From positions 1-64,000 of the forward strand of contig CANNCQ010000003.1 in NCBI GenBank assembly GCA_947503135.1: a stretch of 64,000 nt of DNA, written 5' to 3'. Source of the stretch: an uncultured Aquimarina sp. Its GTDB lineage: Bacteria; Bacteroidota; Bacteroidia; Flavobacteriales; Flavobacteriaceae. The notes beneath the pieces were generated by a model. It was not told the origin of the DNA and did no database searches. It saw only the letters and a list, made by a program, of their open reading frames with translations. Position numbers and translations under genes: made by a program. Below, one piece after another: positions 52,104 to 60,519 of the stretch (position 1 is the first letter of the stretch; each line of letters starts with the position of its first letter).

Positions 52104-53909
52104 ATGGAAATATCTAAAAATAAAGACATACTAAGAGGAGGTCAATTCCTTGTAAAAGAAACTAAGTGCGAAGACATATTTACTCCTGAAGATTTTTCAG
52201 AAGAGCAAAATATGATGAAAGAAGCCGTACAAGAATTTGTAGATCGTGAAGTATGGCCCCACAAAGAACGTTTCGAGAAAAAAGATTATGCACTTACCGA
52301 AGAAGTAATGCGTAAAGCTGGTGAACTCGGTTTTTTAGGTGTAGCAGTTCCTGAAAAATACGATGGTTTAGGAATGGGCTTTGTTTCTACTATGTTAGTT
52401 TGCGATTATATTTCTGGCGCTACGGGTTCCGTAGCAACTGCCTTTGGAGCGCACACTGGTATCGGAACCATGCCAATTACATTATACGGAACCGAAGAAC
52501 AACGTCAAAAATACGTTCCTAAATTAGCTACCGGCGAATGGTTTGGCGCTTATTGTTTAACTGAACCTGGTGCAGGCTCGGATGCTAATAGTGGAAAAAC
52601 TAAAGCTGTGTTGAGCGAAGATGGGAAAACGTACAGTATTTCTGGTCAAAAAATGTGGATTTCAAATGCTGGTTTTTGTAATGTAATGATCGTTTTTGCT
52701 CGTATTGAAGACGACAAAAATATTACAGGTTTTATTGTTGAAAATGATCCTAGCAATGGAATCACCATGGGTGATGAGGAACATAAATTAGGTATTCACT
52801 CCTCCTCTACCCGACAAGTATTTTTTAGTGATACAGTTGTACCTGCAGAAAATATGTTAGCTGGCCGTGGTGAAGGCTTTAAAATTGCGATGAATGCACT
52901 TAACGTTGGTCGTATTAAATTAGCCGCAGCTTGTTTAGATGCTCAACGTAGAGTAATTAACAGTGCCGTAGGTTATGCTGCTGAGCGTATTCAATTTAAA
53001 ACACCTATTATTGAATTTGGTGCTATTCGCAAAAAAATTGCTGAAATGGCTACCAATTGTTATGTTGGCGAGTCCGCATCATACCGAGCGGCAAAAAATA
53101 TTGAAGATCGAATTGCTATCCGTATGTCGGAAGGTAATACGCATCAAGAAGCAGAGCTAAAAGGTGTAGAAGAATATGCTATTGAATGTTCAATATTAAA
53201 AGTTGCCGTTTCCGAACATGTACAAAGTTGTGCTGATGAAGGAATACAAATTTATGGTGGTATGGGATTCTCTGCTGACACCCCTATGGAATCGGCATGG
53301 AGAGATGCTCGTATTTCGCGTATTTATGAAGGAACTAACGAAATCAATCGCATGCTTTCTGTTGGTATGCTCGTTAAAAAAGCCATGAAAGGTCATGTAG
53401 ATTTACTAGGACCTGCAATGGCTGTTGCTGATGAATTAACAGGAATTCCATCTTTTGACACCCCTGATTATTCGGAAACTTTATCGGAAGAAAAAGCAAT
53501 ATTAAAAAACCTCAAAAAAGTATTTTTAATGGTTGCAGGTAGTGCAGTTCAAAAATTTGGACCACAATTGGAAGAGCATCAACAATTATTAATTGCTGCG
53601 AGTGATATTTTAATTCAAATCTATATGGTAGAATCTGCCATATTACGTACCGAAAAGAACATCAAACGTACAAGTGTTGAAGCACAAAAAACAGCAATTG
53701 CTATGACCCAATTGTACTTATTTAATGCTATTGAAGACATTACCTCTAAAGCCAAAGAAGCTATTGTTAGTTTTGCAGAAGGTGACGAACAGCGTATGAT
53801 GCTTATGGGACTTAAACGTTTCACTAAATATCAAAACATTCCAAACATAGTTGGGCTTAGAAATAGTATTGCCGATAAAATAACCGCGGAAAAGAAATAT
53901 ACTTTTTAG
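52104..53909 (+). CDS. Acyl-CoA dehydrogenase
   Basis: FAD enzyme that introduces the trans-2 double bond in the first step of beta-oxidation. At 601 residues it is longer than ordinary acyl-CoA dehydrogenases and has a C-terminal extension like very-long-chain enzymes. Motifs include Y-C-L-T-E-P-G-A-G-S-D near 150 and the catalytic glutamate in I-Y-E-G-T-N-E-I near 410. It is the last gene of the marR-linked operon and is followed by a strong terminator. Electrons would leave through ETF, which is not encoded in the window. Confidence 0.95.
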   Translation: MEISKNKDILRGGQFLVKETKCEDIFTPEDFSEEQNMMKEAVQEFVDREVWPHKERFEKKDYALTEEVMRKAGELGFLGVAVPEKYDGLGMGFVSTMLVCDYISGATGSVATAFGAHTGIGTMPITLYGTEEQRQKYVPKLATGEWFGAYCLTEPGAGSDANSGKTKAVLSEDGKTYSISGQKMWISNAGFCNVMIVFARIEDDKNITGFIVENDPSNGITMGDEEHKLGIHSSSTRQVFFSDTVVPAENMLAGRGEGFKIAMNALNVGRIKLAAACLDAQRRVINSAVGYAAERIQFKTPIIEFGAIRKKIAEMATNCYVGESASYRAAKNIEDRIAIRMSEGNTHQEAELKGVEEYAIECSILKVAVSEHVQSCADEGIQIYGGMGFSADTPMESAWRDARISRIYEGTNEINRMLSVGMLVKKAMKGHVDLLGPAMAVADELTGIPSFDTPDYSETLSEEKAILKNLKKVFLMVAGSAVQKFGPQLEEHQQLLIAASDILIQIYMVESAILRTEKNIKRTSVEAQKTAIAMTQLYLFNAIEDITSKAKEAIVSFAEGDEQRMMLMGLKRFTKYQNIPNIVGLRNSIADKITAEKKYTF

Positions 53910-53936
53910 CCGTTATTTATATTTAGTTTTGAATTT

Positions 53937-53968
53937 AAACGAGCAAGCAAAAAAGCTTGCTCGTTTTT
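53937..53968 (+). terminator. Terminator of the beta-oxidation operon
   Basis: A 12-bp stem (AAACGAGCAAGC with GCTTGCTCGTTT), A6 loop, T tail. Confidence 0.95.
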
Positions 53969-54024
53969 CTTTTTCAAACATAAATTGTACTCCTTAAAAA
54001 AAGTAACACTAAACTTATAATTCT

Positions 54025-54032
54025 TAATTTTG
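54025..54032 (+). promoter_or_regulatory. Predicted -7 promoter element of lipB
   Basis: TAATTTTG lies only 7 bases before the ATG at 54039. If correct, transcription starts at or beside the start codon and the mRNA is leaderless. Confidence 0.5.
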
Positions 54033-54038
54033 CTTTTA

Positions 54039-54740
54039 ATGAACAAAAAAGTAATTTTTCAGAACTTAGGGCTTTTAGACTATAAAGAAGCCTGGGATTA
54101 CCAGGATGAAGTCTTTAAAAACACCATTGCTCTTAAATTAAAAAAGACTCGTGAAGACGCCTCTATTGAAACTCCTAATCATTTACTTTTTGTAGAACAT
54201 CCACATGTATTTACTTTAGGTAAAAGTGGAGATATGAGTCATTTATTAACTTCTGAAAAAGAGCTCAATAAAAAAGGGGTTACTTTTTATAAAATTAATC
54301 GCGGTGGTGATATTACCTATCATGGACCAGGACAAATAGTAGGTTATCCTATTTTAGATTTAGACAATTTTTTTACAGATATACATAAATACCTTCGCTT
54401 TTTAGAAGAAATGGTAATTTTAACCCTTGCTGAATACGGCCTTTCAGCTACTCGTAGCGAAGGAGAAACAGGGGTTTGGCTAGATGTAAATACGCCTTTT
54501 GCGCGTAAAATTTGCGCTATGGGCGTTCGCGCCAGTCGCTGGGTAACCATGCATGGTTTTGCCTTCAATATAAATACTGATTTGGGGTATTTTGATCATA
54601 TTATCCCTTGCGGAATCAAAGGAAAGGGAGTTACTTCTTTAGAAGCTGAACTAGGCAAAAAAATCCCTTTAGAGGAAGTACACGAAAAGCTATTAAAACA
54701 TTTTGAAGCTTTGTTCAAAGTAGAGTTTCTGAAAAAATAG
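54039..54740 (+). CDS. lipB: Octanoyl-ACP:protein N-octanoyltransferase
   Basis: Transfers octanoyl groups to lipoyl domains of 2-oxoacid dehydrogenases and the glycine cleavage system. Such an E1 enzyme is also encoded in this window. The 233-residue protein has the R-G-G-D-I-T-Y-H-G-P-G-Q motif near 87-98, the conserved lysine in R-K-I-C-A-M-G-V-R near 149 and the catalytic cysteine in I-I-P-C-G-I near 186. A TTG nine bases upstream would add three residues; I prefer the ATG. It stands alone after the beta-oxidation operon. Confidence 0.95.
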   Translation: MNKKVIFQNLGLLDYKEAWDYQDEVFKNTIALKLKKTREDASIETPNHLLFVEHPHVFTLGKSGDMSHLLTSEKELNKKGVTFYKINRGGDITYHGPGQIVGYPILDLDNFFTDIHKYLRFLEEMVILTLAEYGLSATRSEGETGVWLDVNTPFARKICAMGVRASRWVTMHGFAFNINTDLGYFDHIIPCGIKGKGVTSLEAELGKKIPLEEVHEKLLKHFEALFKVEFLKK

Positions 54741-54897
54741 CTTTTGTAAGTAGTCAACTTTAAAAACTACAGCATACCCAATAAGACCTGTTTCAGGACT
54801 TTACCATTCTATAAAAGGGATAACTATACATTTAAATAGTTTCCCTACTTTTCAAATACTGCTCTGACTCTGCTATTTTTCAATAAAAATAAATTAT
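54741..54897. other. Gene-free stretch after lipB
   Basis: No reading frame or repeat of note before the terminator at 54898. Confidence 0.5.
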
Positions 54898-54938
54898 AAA
54901 AACCCTTAAACGCAACAGTGTTGCATTTAAGGGTTTTT
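54898..54938 (+). terminator. Strong hairpin terminator upstream of merC
   Basis: A 12-bp outer stem (AAACCCTTAAA region with TTTAAGGGTTT) plus an inner GCAA/TTGC stem, then a T run. It probably ends the lipB transcript. Confidence 0.85.
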
Positions 54939-54945
54939 AAACGTA

Positions 54946-54968
54946 GTATTGCAACTCATTTGCGATAC
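54946..54968. promoter_or_regulatory. Fur/Zur-type inverted repeat before merC
   Basis: Arms GTATTGCAA and TTGCGATAC, separated by five bases, with one mismatch, 8 bases before the merC ATG. The size fits a Fur-family dimer site. Together with merC, folE and the COG0523 remnant, zinc regulation is the best guess. Confidence 0.5.
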
Positions 54969-54976
54969 CTATATTA

Positions 54977-55369
54977 ATGAATATTACAATTAATAAATCA
55001 GACTCTTTAGGAATGCTAGTAAGCACCTTGTGTTTAATGCATTGCTTAGCTAGTCCTTTTCTAATAGCACTCACCGTTCAATTCAGTAAAGTAGCTACTT
55101 TTTGGGGCTACTTAGATGTGTTTTTTCTATTTATTTCCGCAATAGCGATATACCGTTCTTCTAAAACAATTAGCAAACAATGGGTAAAAACACAATTAAT
55201 TGTTAGTTGGGGTGTATTATTATTTATTCTATTAAACGAAAAAACACACTGGCTAGAAATACCTGAAATTACCATATATATTCCAACCATAAGCTTACTG
55301 TTTCTTCATTTTTACAGTAGTAAATATTGCCAATGCGATAGCAAAAAATGTTGTACTTCAAAACTATAA
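54977..55369 (+). CDS. MerC-domain membrane protein
   Basis: Integral membrane protein of 130 residues with four helices (about 10-32, 42-58, 70-88, 98-114). The MerC-type C-L-M-H-C-L-A-S-P motif is near 19-27 (Cys19 and Cys23), and the tail is cysteine-rich (Y-C-Q-C-D-S-K-K-C-C). MerC transports mercury in resistance operons. No other mer gene is present here, and the next genes are linked to zinc homeostasis, so another thiophilic metal is possible. It is 3 bases before folE. Confidence 0.82.
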   Translation: MNITINKSDSLGMLVSTLCLMHCLASPFLIALTVQFSKVATFWGYLDVFFLFISAIAIYRSSKTISKQWVKTQLIVSWGVLLFILLNEKTHWLEIPEITIYIPTISLLFLHFYSSKYCQCDSKKCCTSKL

Positions 55370-55372
55370 TAT

Positions 55373-56038
55373 ATGAATAAGAATAAAATTGAGCTTGAAG
55401 GAGATCATCACTTTTCTTCAAACGTTGAAACCCCTATGTCTCCCAATGCTTTTAAAAAGACTGACGACCAAAAAATAGTTACAATACAAGGTTTTTTTAA
55501 ACAAATAATGGAGGAGCTAGGACTAGACCTTACAGATGATAGCTTGTCGGGAACCCCTTATCGCTTTGCTAAAATGTATGTAAAAGAGCTTTTTTATGGA
55601 TTGAACCCCATAAACAAACCAAAACTTTCGACATTTAATAATACCTATGGTTATCAAAAAATGCTAGTAGAGCAAAATATTACTATTAATTCTTCTTGTG
55701 AACATCATTTTTTACCAATTACAGGTGTGGCACACATTGCCTATATCCCCGAAAAGAAAGTTGTAGGACTTTCCAAAATAAATCGTTTAGTAGATTATTA
55801 TGCACATAGGCCACAAGTTCAAGAAAGACTGTGCTTGCAAATAGTAAAAGACCTACAGGAAGCCTTAGAAACTAAAAGTGTTATTGTAATGGTTGTTGCC
55901 AAACATTTATGTGTTTCCTCAAGAGGTATTAAAGACAAAAATAGCTTTACAACCACTTTAGAATTTGGAGGAAAGTTTGAAGATGTTAAATCAAGAAATG
56001 AATTTCTAAAAATTATTAATATCCCCTATGTAGAATAA
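55373..56038 (+). CDS. folE: GTP cyclohydrolase I (type IA)
   Basis: Opens GTP to dihydroneopterin triphosphate, the first step of folate or pterin synthesis. The 221-residue protein has the zinc ligands in S-S-C-E-H-H (Cys109, His112) and K-H-L-C (Cys180), plus R-P-Q-V-Q-E-R-L near 146. An N-terminal extension of about 30 residues precedes the catalytic domain. Zinc-dependent type IA enzymes are often duplicated in zinc-stress regulons. The adjacent MerC gene and COG0523 remnant fit this, but whether another folE exists in the genome cannot be seen. Confidence 0.93.
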   Translation: MNKNKIELEGDHHFSSNVETPMSPNAFKKTDDQKIVTIQGFFKQIMEELGLDLTDDSLSGTPYRFAKMYVKELFYGLNPINKPKLSTFNNTYGYQKMLVEQNITINSSCEHHFLPITGVAHIAYIPEKKVVGLSKINRLVDYYAHRPQVQERLCLQIVKDLQEALETKSVIVMVVAKHLCVSSRGIKDKNSFTTTLEFGGKFEDVKSRNEFLKIINIPYVE

Positions 56039-56042
56039 TACT

Positions 56043-56108
56043 ATGGAAACTATAATTACGATTATTAGTTTTCTTGGCTCAGAAAAAACTACACTTTTAA
56101 AACAGTAA
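56043..56108 (+). pseudogene. Remnant of a COG0523 (CobW/YjiA-like) GTPase
   Basis: Directly after folE the frame reads M-E-T-I-I-T-I-I-S-F-L-G-S-E-K-T-T-L-L-K-Q and stops. COG0523 proteins start with a similar strand and the Walker A G-F-L-G-S-G-K-T-T-L-L. Here the first glycine is missing and the second is glutamate, and everything after is lost. It is therefore a dead fragment. These GTPases are zinc metallochaperones that commonly stand beside folE. Confidence 0.7.
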
Positions 56109-56226
56109 ATAAACAGTTTTACAACGTTGAATATAAGAAATGTAGGGCGGTTAAAAAGGAATACATTTCGGTTTTAGACACTATCCCGGTAAGTGTGTAA
56201 AGTTTAAAAGGCAGTATCCTAAAAAT

Positions 56227-59200
56227 TTAAATCTTAAATTTAGCTACTTCTAATTCCTTGTCTTCATCTGATTGTATTGTTAAGACCCTCTTCTCTTGAT
56301 TTGATTTACCATAATTAAAAAAGATTATAACCTTGACAATTGTAGGTCCAGATATCTTTTGCGAACTATCATCATAATAATCTAAAATCACTTTATAGTC
56401 TCCTTTAATTGCCTTTTTTAACATAAATTCCTCAGGTCCAAACCCCTCTGTTAAATCTTCCGATAATCTACCACCAATTTTTGTGTTATCATTTTTATAA
56501 TTACATTTTTCCCCATTTGGATCAATCACCCACAAATCTATATCAGTTTCATTATGATTCCAGTCTATTGTAATTCTAACATCAGTTTCTATTTCTGTAA
56601 TTTTGTGAAAATCCTTTTTTTGAACTTTATTAAGTTTAATTTCTTTTTTATGATTTGTTATCAAATTTAATAATTCTACGTAGCAAATCCCTTCCATTCC
56701 TTCGTATTTAAAATCATCATCTTTTAGCATTATTGTCCCATCATAAATTTTATACAATAAGTCAAAACTTTTTTGATATTGTCCTTCTTCTTGATATGCC
56801 AAAGCTAAATCTCTATATGATTGGGGATCTTCAGGTCTTAACTCTAAAATTTTTCTATAAACCTCTAATGCTAAATCATAACTGTCAAAATATTCTAGCT
56901 TATAAGCAAGAGCCCTCATTAGTTCGTAATTATCTAAATCAATCTCAATTAGATTAGAAAGGACTAATAATGCCAATTCTTTGTTATTTCTCTTATTAAA
57001 AAAATCAGATACATCTAAATAGAAAGTGGGAATATTTAAATATTCATTTCTTAATTTGATATATTCATCATAAGCATCTATATCACTATTAAATTTTTCA
57101 AGTTGTTTAATAAATAACAGATCAGAATCTCTAGGTTGAAGAGTTATTTTATCTTCAATTTTCTCTTGTAGTACCGAGATAGCCTTTGCATTTTCTTTCT
57201 TGCCTGATTTGGTTGTGATAACAATCACTCCATTTGCTCCTCTTGATCCATATATAGCTGCGGCCGAAGCATCTTTAATCACAGACACCGAATCTATTTC
57301 ATCTTTAGGAAGATCCCTATAATCTGATGTTAGTACACCATCTACTACATATAAAGGTGCTGCCAACTCTTGCAAAGATGAAATCCCTCTAATTCGTACG
57401 TTACTAATTTCATCTATTTTTACAGCAGTTACACTCCCAGAAAGACTACTTCTCTTGCTAGTCCCATAACCTACTACTACAACTTCTTCTAAAGATTTTA
57501 CATCTTCTTCTAATACCACATCAATTATGCTATTAGAATTTACTCTAACTTCATTTGTCATAAAACCAATTGAAGAAAATTCTAAAATATCTCCTTGTTC
57601 AATATTAATTGCATAAAGACCATCAAAATCAGTTATAGTTCCAGTAGTTTTTCCTTTAACTGTAATATTAACCCCTGGTAATGGAAATTCATTACTACTA
57701 ACTACACCTGTAACAGTAACGCCACCTCTATTATTATTTTGATTAATTTTTATTGAGTTTATCAAAGAATCTTGCCTCTTTTTGAGTTCTATTTTTTGAT
57801 TTACAAGACTAATGGAGTCTTGCGCTTTTTTTAATTCTAATTCGTTTTTAACTTTCAAAATAGAATCCTTAATCCTTTTCACTCGTAAAATAGAGTCTTT
57901 TTTTCTTTTAATCGTTAATATATTTTCCCTTTTTTCTTCACGAATCTTAGCCTTTAAAATCGAATCCCAATCTTTATCATACCATTCTTTTACGTCTTTA
58001 TATGTTTCTTTTAAATCTTCTCTTAAGTCTATCAGTTCTTCTTCTAAGTCTGTATTATTCTCTTTTTGGTTTTTTAAAATTTCTTTATATTCTTTTCTCA
58101 ATTCTGTAGGGGGCTCAATTTTATATTTCACATAATCTTCTACTCTATCTAATATTATCATTGAAGTATAATCTGAAATTAATTTATACCCCTTTCCTAA
58201 AGCAATAATTTCATCCTTATTTTCTTCTTTACTATCAGATAAATATTCTAGCTTCTGTTTTGCCCATAGACGCCTTATCAAAGGAGTTTTATTTGAACTC
58301 TTATTTACAACCACTTTAAAACTATCCTCTACCTCATTATCATATCCGAATAATAACTCGATAGTGGTGTCTTGTTTAAATTTTCCCGAAACAGAAAATG
58401 TCCCAGAGATATTTGTGTGTTTTTTAGGATATATTTCAGAAATATTTTTGTTCCTTTTAATTCCTAAAAACTTATAATTTTGACTATTTAATTGATTCAT
58501 TGCTTTATTTAAATCCTTTTTTATTAGATTTAGATAATTGCCTCCCGAGTTTTGAGCAATTTTTTTAAGTAAGCTGTAGTTTGCTGAAGTTTTTGAGCTA
58601 ATCGTATAAACAGGTATTTTTAATTTATCTTGATTTGCACTAAAATTGACTAAGCCATCTGAAAAAAGAAGAATTTCATCACAATTAAACTTGGATGATA
58701 AAACTTTATATGATGTAGCTCCGTCATAAACAGCTGAGTTTAATTTTTGTTTTAACTCTTTCCAATCGCCATTTATAATCTTAAAATTTAACTTTCCCTT
58801 ATTCTTAACATTAAAAAGAATTAAGTCAACATCAACCTTATTTAAATATTTAAAATATTTATCTAAAAGCTGAAATTCCATTTCTTTATTTCTAAAGCTC
58901 ATGGAATATGATATATCCCACAAAAGTTGAATTCTGTTTGGCTTTTTCTTCGACTTTAAATTTGATGAAATATAGCCACTTATATTAAAATATTCTTTGT
59001 GAATTGCTGCATTAACTTCATTCTCCTTTTTGGGTAATTCAATGCTTAATATATTATTAGGTAAGTATTTTTTCCATTTTTTTTCTACGGTATAATCTCT
59101 ATTACTTTCAATAAACCTCAAATTATTGTAACCTTTTATTATAGGCTTTTCTTTTTGCGCTATAGCTTTTACAGAAATTGAAAAATTTTCCAAAGTATCG

Positions 59201-59685
59201 CTTAAAACTAAAGGAAGGACATACTTTTCGTTAAAACCTAATTCTTCTTCATAAGAAACTATAACTCTTTTTAGTTTGTTAGGCAAAAGCGGGTATACAC
59301 GAGTTTTATAATTATTTCCCTGAGTTTTTGTTAAAAGCGCAGGATCAATATTTTGTCTTACCGTACTTTCAAAAGCTATTCTTCCCAGCTCCTTCTCTAC
59401 TACAACAGCCTCTCTTAAACTTCCGTTTATTTCCATCGCAAACCTAGAAACCGATTGCCCTTCTTCTAGAGGAAAAGAAAGCTCTCCTTCTAATGTACTA
59501 TTTGTTTCATTAAAAAAAGACATATCATAAGTTGTTACCGCCGTATTTCCGGCAATAATTATATCTACTTTTAAATCCGATAATTTTAATTTTAATGAAT
59601 CTCCAACTTTTACAGATGGAATTCTTTGGGAAAGCATCGAACAAACAAAAACTAATGTAACTAGTAGAGGTAATATTTTTTTCAT
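56227..59685 (-). CDS. Large exported multidomain protein: VIT-VWA-carboxypeptidase-regulatory-SusC plug-TPR-DUF2135
   Basis: Exported protein of 1152 residues. A signal peptide (about 1-20) is followed by a VIT domain (about 25-150) and a VWA domain with an intact D257-x-S-x-S MIDAS motif and a D-G-A-T-S segment near 321. A coiled coil of repeated (K-)x-K-D-S-I-L units (about 530-645) comes next. Then there is a carboxypeptidase-D-regulatory-like fold (about 657-728: V-T-G-V-V...G-V-N-I-T-V-K-G), and a SusC/RagA-type TonB plug (V-V-V-G-Y-G near 736; D-A-S-A-A-A-I-Y-G-S-R-G-A-N-G-V near 805-820). TPR-like helices (about 900-1000) and a C-terminal DUF2135-like domain (D-I-D-L-W-V-I-D-P-N-G near 1048) end it. 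The plug has no beta-barrel after it. The function is unknown; surface assembly or sensing is inferred. Confidence 0.85.
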   Translation of the reverse strand: MKKILPLLVTLVFVCSMLSQRIPSVKVGDSLKLKLSDLKVDIIIAGNTAVTTYDMSFFNETNSTLEGELSFPLEEGQSVSRFAMEINGSLREAVVVEKELGRIAFESTVRQNIDPALLTKTQGNNYKTRVYPLLPNKLKRVIVSYEEELGFNEKYVLPLVLSDTLENFSISVKAIAQKEKPIIKGYNNLRFIESNRDYTVEKKWKKYLPNNILSIELPKKENEVNAAIHKEYFNISGYISSNLKSKKKPNRIQLLWDISYSMSFRNKEMEFQLLDKYFKYLNKVDVDLILFNVKNKGKLNFKIINGDWKELKQKLNSAVYDGATSYKVLSSKFNCDEILLFSDGLVNFSANQDKLKIPVYTISSKTSANYSLLKKIAQNSGGNYLNLIKKDLNKAMNQLNSQNYKFLGIKRNKNISEIYPKKHTNISGTFSVSGKFKQDTTIELLFGYDNEVEDSFKVVVNKSSNKTPLIRRLWAKQKLEYLSDSKEENKDEIIALGKGYKLISDYTSMIILDRVEDYVKYKIEPPTELRKEYKEILKNQKENNTDLEEELIDLREDLKETYKDVKEWYDKDWDSILKAKIREEKRENILTIKRKKDSILRVKRIKDSILKVKNELELKKAQDSISLVNQKIELKKRQDSLINSIKINQNNNRGGVTVTGVVSSNEFPLPGVNITVKGKTTGTITDFDGLYAINIEQGDILEFSSIGFMTNEVRVNSNSIIDVVLEEDVKSLEEVVVVGYGTSKRSSLSGSVTAVKIDEISNVRIRGISSLQELAAPLYVVDGVLTSDYRDLPKDEIDSVSVIKDASAAAIYGSRGANGVIVITTKSGKKENAKAISVLQEKIEDKITLQPRDSDLLFIKQLEKFNSDIDAYDEYIKLRNEYLNIPTFYLDVSDFFNKRNNKELALLVLSNLIEIDLDNYELMRALAYKLEYFDSYDLALEVYRKILELRPEDPQSYRDLALAYQEEGQYQKSFDLLYKIYDGTIMLKDDDFKYEGMEGICYVELLNLITNHKKEIKLNKVQKKDFHKITEIETDVRITIDWNHNETDIDLWVIDPNGEKCNYKNDNTKIGGRLSEDLTEGFGPEEFMLKKAIKGDYKVILDYYDDSSQKISGPTIVKVIIFFNYGKSNQEKRVLTIQSDEDKELEVAKFKI

Positions 59686-59723
59686 ATCCTTAAATATATG
59701 AAAGGTTTTTTTATAGATAGGTG

Positions 59724-59936
59724 CTACACTTCCAAAAGTTCTGAAAGAGATAAATCTAATGCTTTAGATATTTCAAGAAACGTATAAACTGTAAGATTTA
59801 CTTTTTCTGTTTTTTCAAAAGCTTCTTGCATATCTTTTTCACAAGCTCTAGCCAAATCAGATTGTGACCATCCTCTTAAAGAACGTAATTCCTTAATTCG
59901 GTTTCCTAATTTTTCTTGTAATTCATCTTTAGCCAC
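59724..59936 (-). CDS. Small HTH (XRE/Cro-C1-type) regulator
   Basis: Protein of 70 residues consisting only of a helix-turn-helix domain: L-G-N-R-I-K-E-L-R near 10, G-W-S-Q-S-D-L-A near 22-29, and a final L-S-L-S-E-L-L-E. The stretch after the recognition helix (E-K-D-M-Q-E-A-F-E-K-T-E) is unusual for the family, which often has E-K-D-x-Q-x-I-E-K-I-E-N-G, so one or two changes may weaken it. It lies 38 bases upstream of the large VIT/VWA gene on the same strand and could control it. Confidence 0.8.
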   Translation of the reverse strand: MAKDELQEKLGNRIKELRSLRGWSQSDLARACEKDMQEAFEKTEKVNLTVYTFLEISKALDLSLSELLEV

Positions 59937-59981
59937 AAAACAAAGAGGAAATTTTAGATTCTATTTCTAATAAAATAAACC

Positions 59982-60004
59982 ACTATGGACTTGAAGTCCA
60001 TAGT
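59982..60004. repeat. IS200-type subterminal hairpin (right end of the second decayed element)
   Basis: Arms CTATGGACTT and AAGTCCATAG with a single-base loop, 19 bases after the transposase frame. A smaller GACT-AAA-AGTC palindrome at 60014-60024 is nested next to it. Confidence 0.6.
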
Positions 60005-60022
60005 TTTGGTTACGACTAAAAG

Positions 60023-60457
60023 TCATTCTATTATAAAGTTTGAACCATCATCTTTCGGCTTTCGGTGATGATCCAAATATTTGTTTACCATCTCATCTGT
60101 TATGTTCCCCGTACTCCAACAACCAAATCCAATACCCAAAAAATGACGACCCCAGTATCGATTCTTTAATTCTGGAAACTCCTGTTGAAGTTTTCGTGAA
60201 CTTCTTCCTTTTAGCTTTTTTCCCAAACTACTAATTGAATGAGAAGGACTATATTCTACATGCATATGTATATGATTTTTAGAAACGACTCCTTTCAATA
60301 TTTTCACCTCTTCGGAATCACAGATTTGCATCAAGAGAGTGCGACATCATATCTTCATATCACCCTTTAAAACACCGTATCTATATTTTGTACTCCAAAC
60401 TAAATATACTCTTAATCTACTTACTGAATGACTATTTACACGTTGGAAACTACTCAC
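60023..60457 (-). pseudogene. IS200-type Y1 transposase with one nonsense codon
   Basis: The frame starts with GTG at 60457 (M-S-S-F-Q-R-V-N-S-H-S-V-S-R-L) and reads L-V-W-S-T-K-Y-R-Y-G-V-L-K-G-D. It then meets TGA at 60349-60347, where a CGA arginine is expected. It continues C-R-T-L-L-M-Q-I-C, I-L-K-G-V-V-S-K-N-H-I-H-M-H (HUH motif), Y-W-G-R-H-F and E-M-V-N-K-Y with the catalytic tyrosine, ending I-I-E. A single base change would restore a 144-residue TnpA. It belongs to a different subgroup from the copy at 4.9 kb. A terminal-type hairpin follows. No TnpB is near. Confidence 0.85.
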
Positions 60458-60519
60458 ATATTAAATGTAGGAACTTTTTAGAAGCTAAAAGCGAAATGCA
60501 CTAAAGTGAATATTTTTAA

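Noticed and set aside
54977..55369. Complete mercury resistance operon
   Set aside because: No merA, merP, merT or merR nearby; only a MerC-domain protein.
56109..56226. Possible IS end or gene remnant after the COG0523 fragment
   Set aside because: A stretch near 56180-56215 vaguely resembles insertion-sequence ends, but no repeats or coding sequence support it.
57812..58135. 107-codon plus-strand frame rich in F and S
   Set aside because: Mirror of the K/E/D-rich coiled coil of the VIT/VWA protein.
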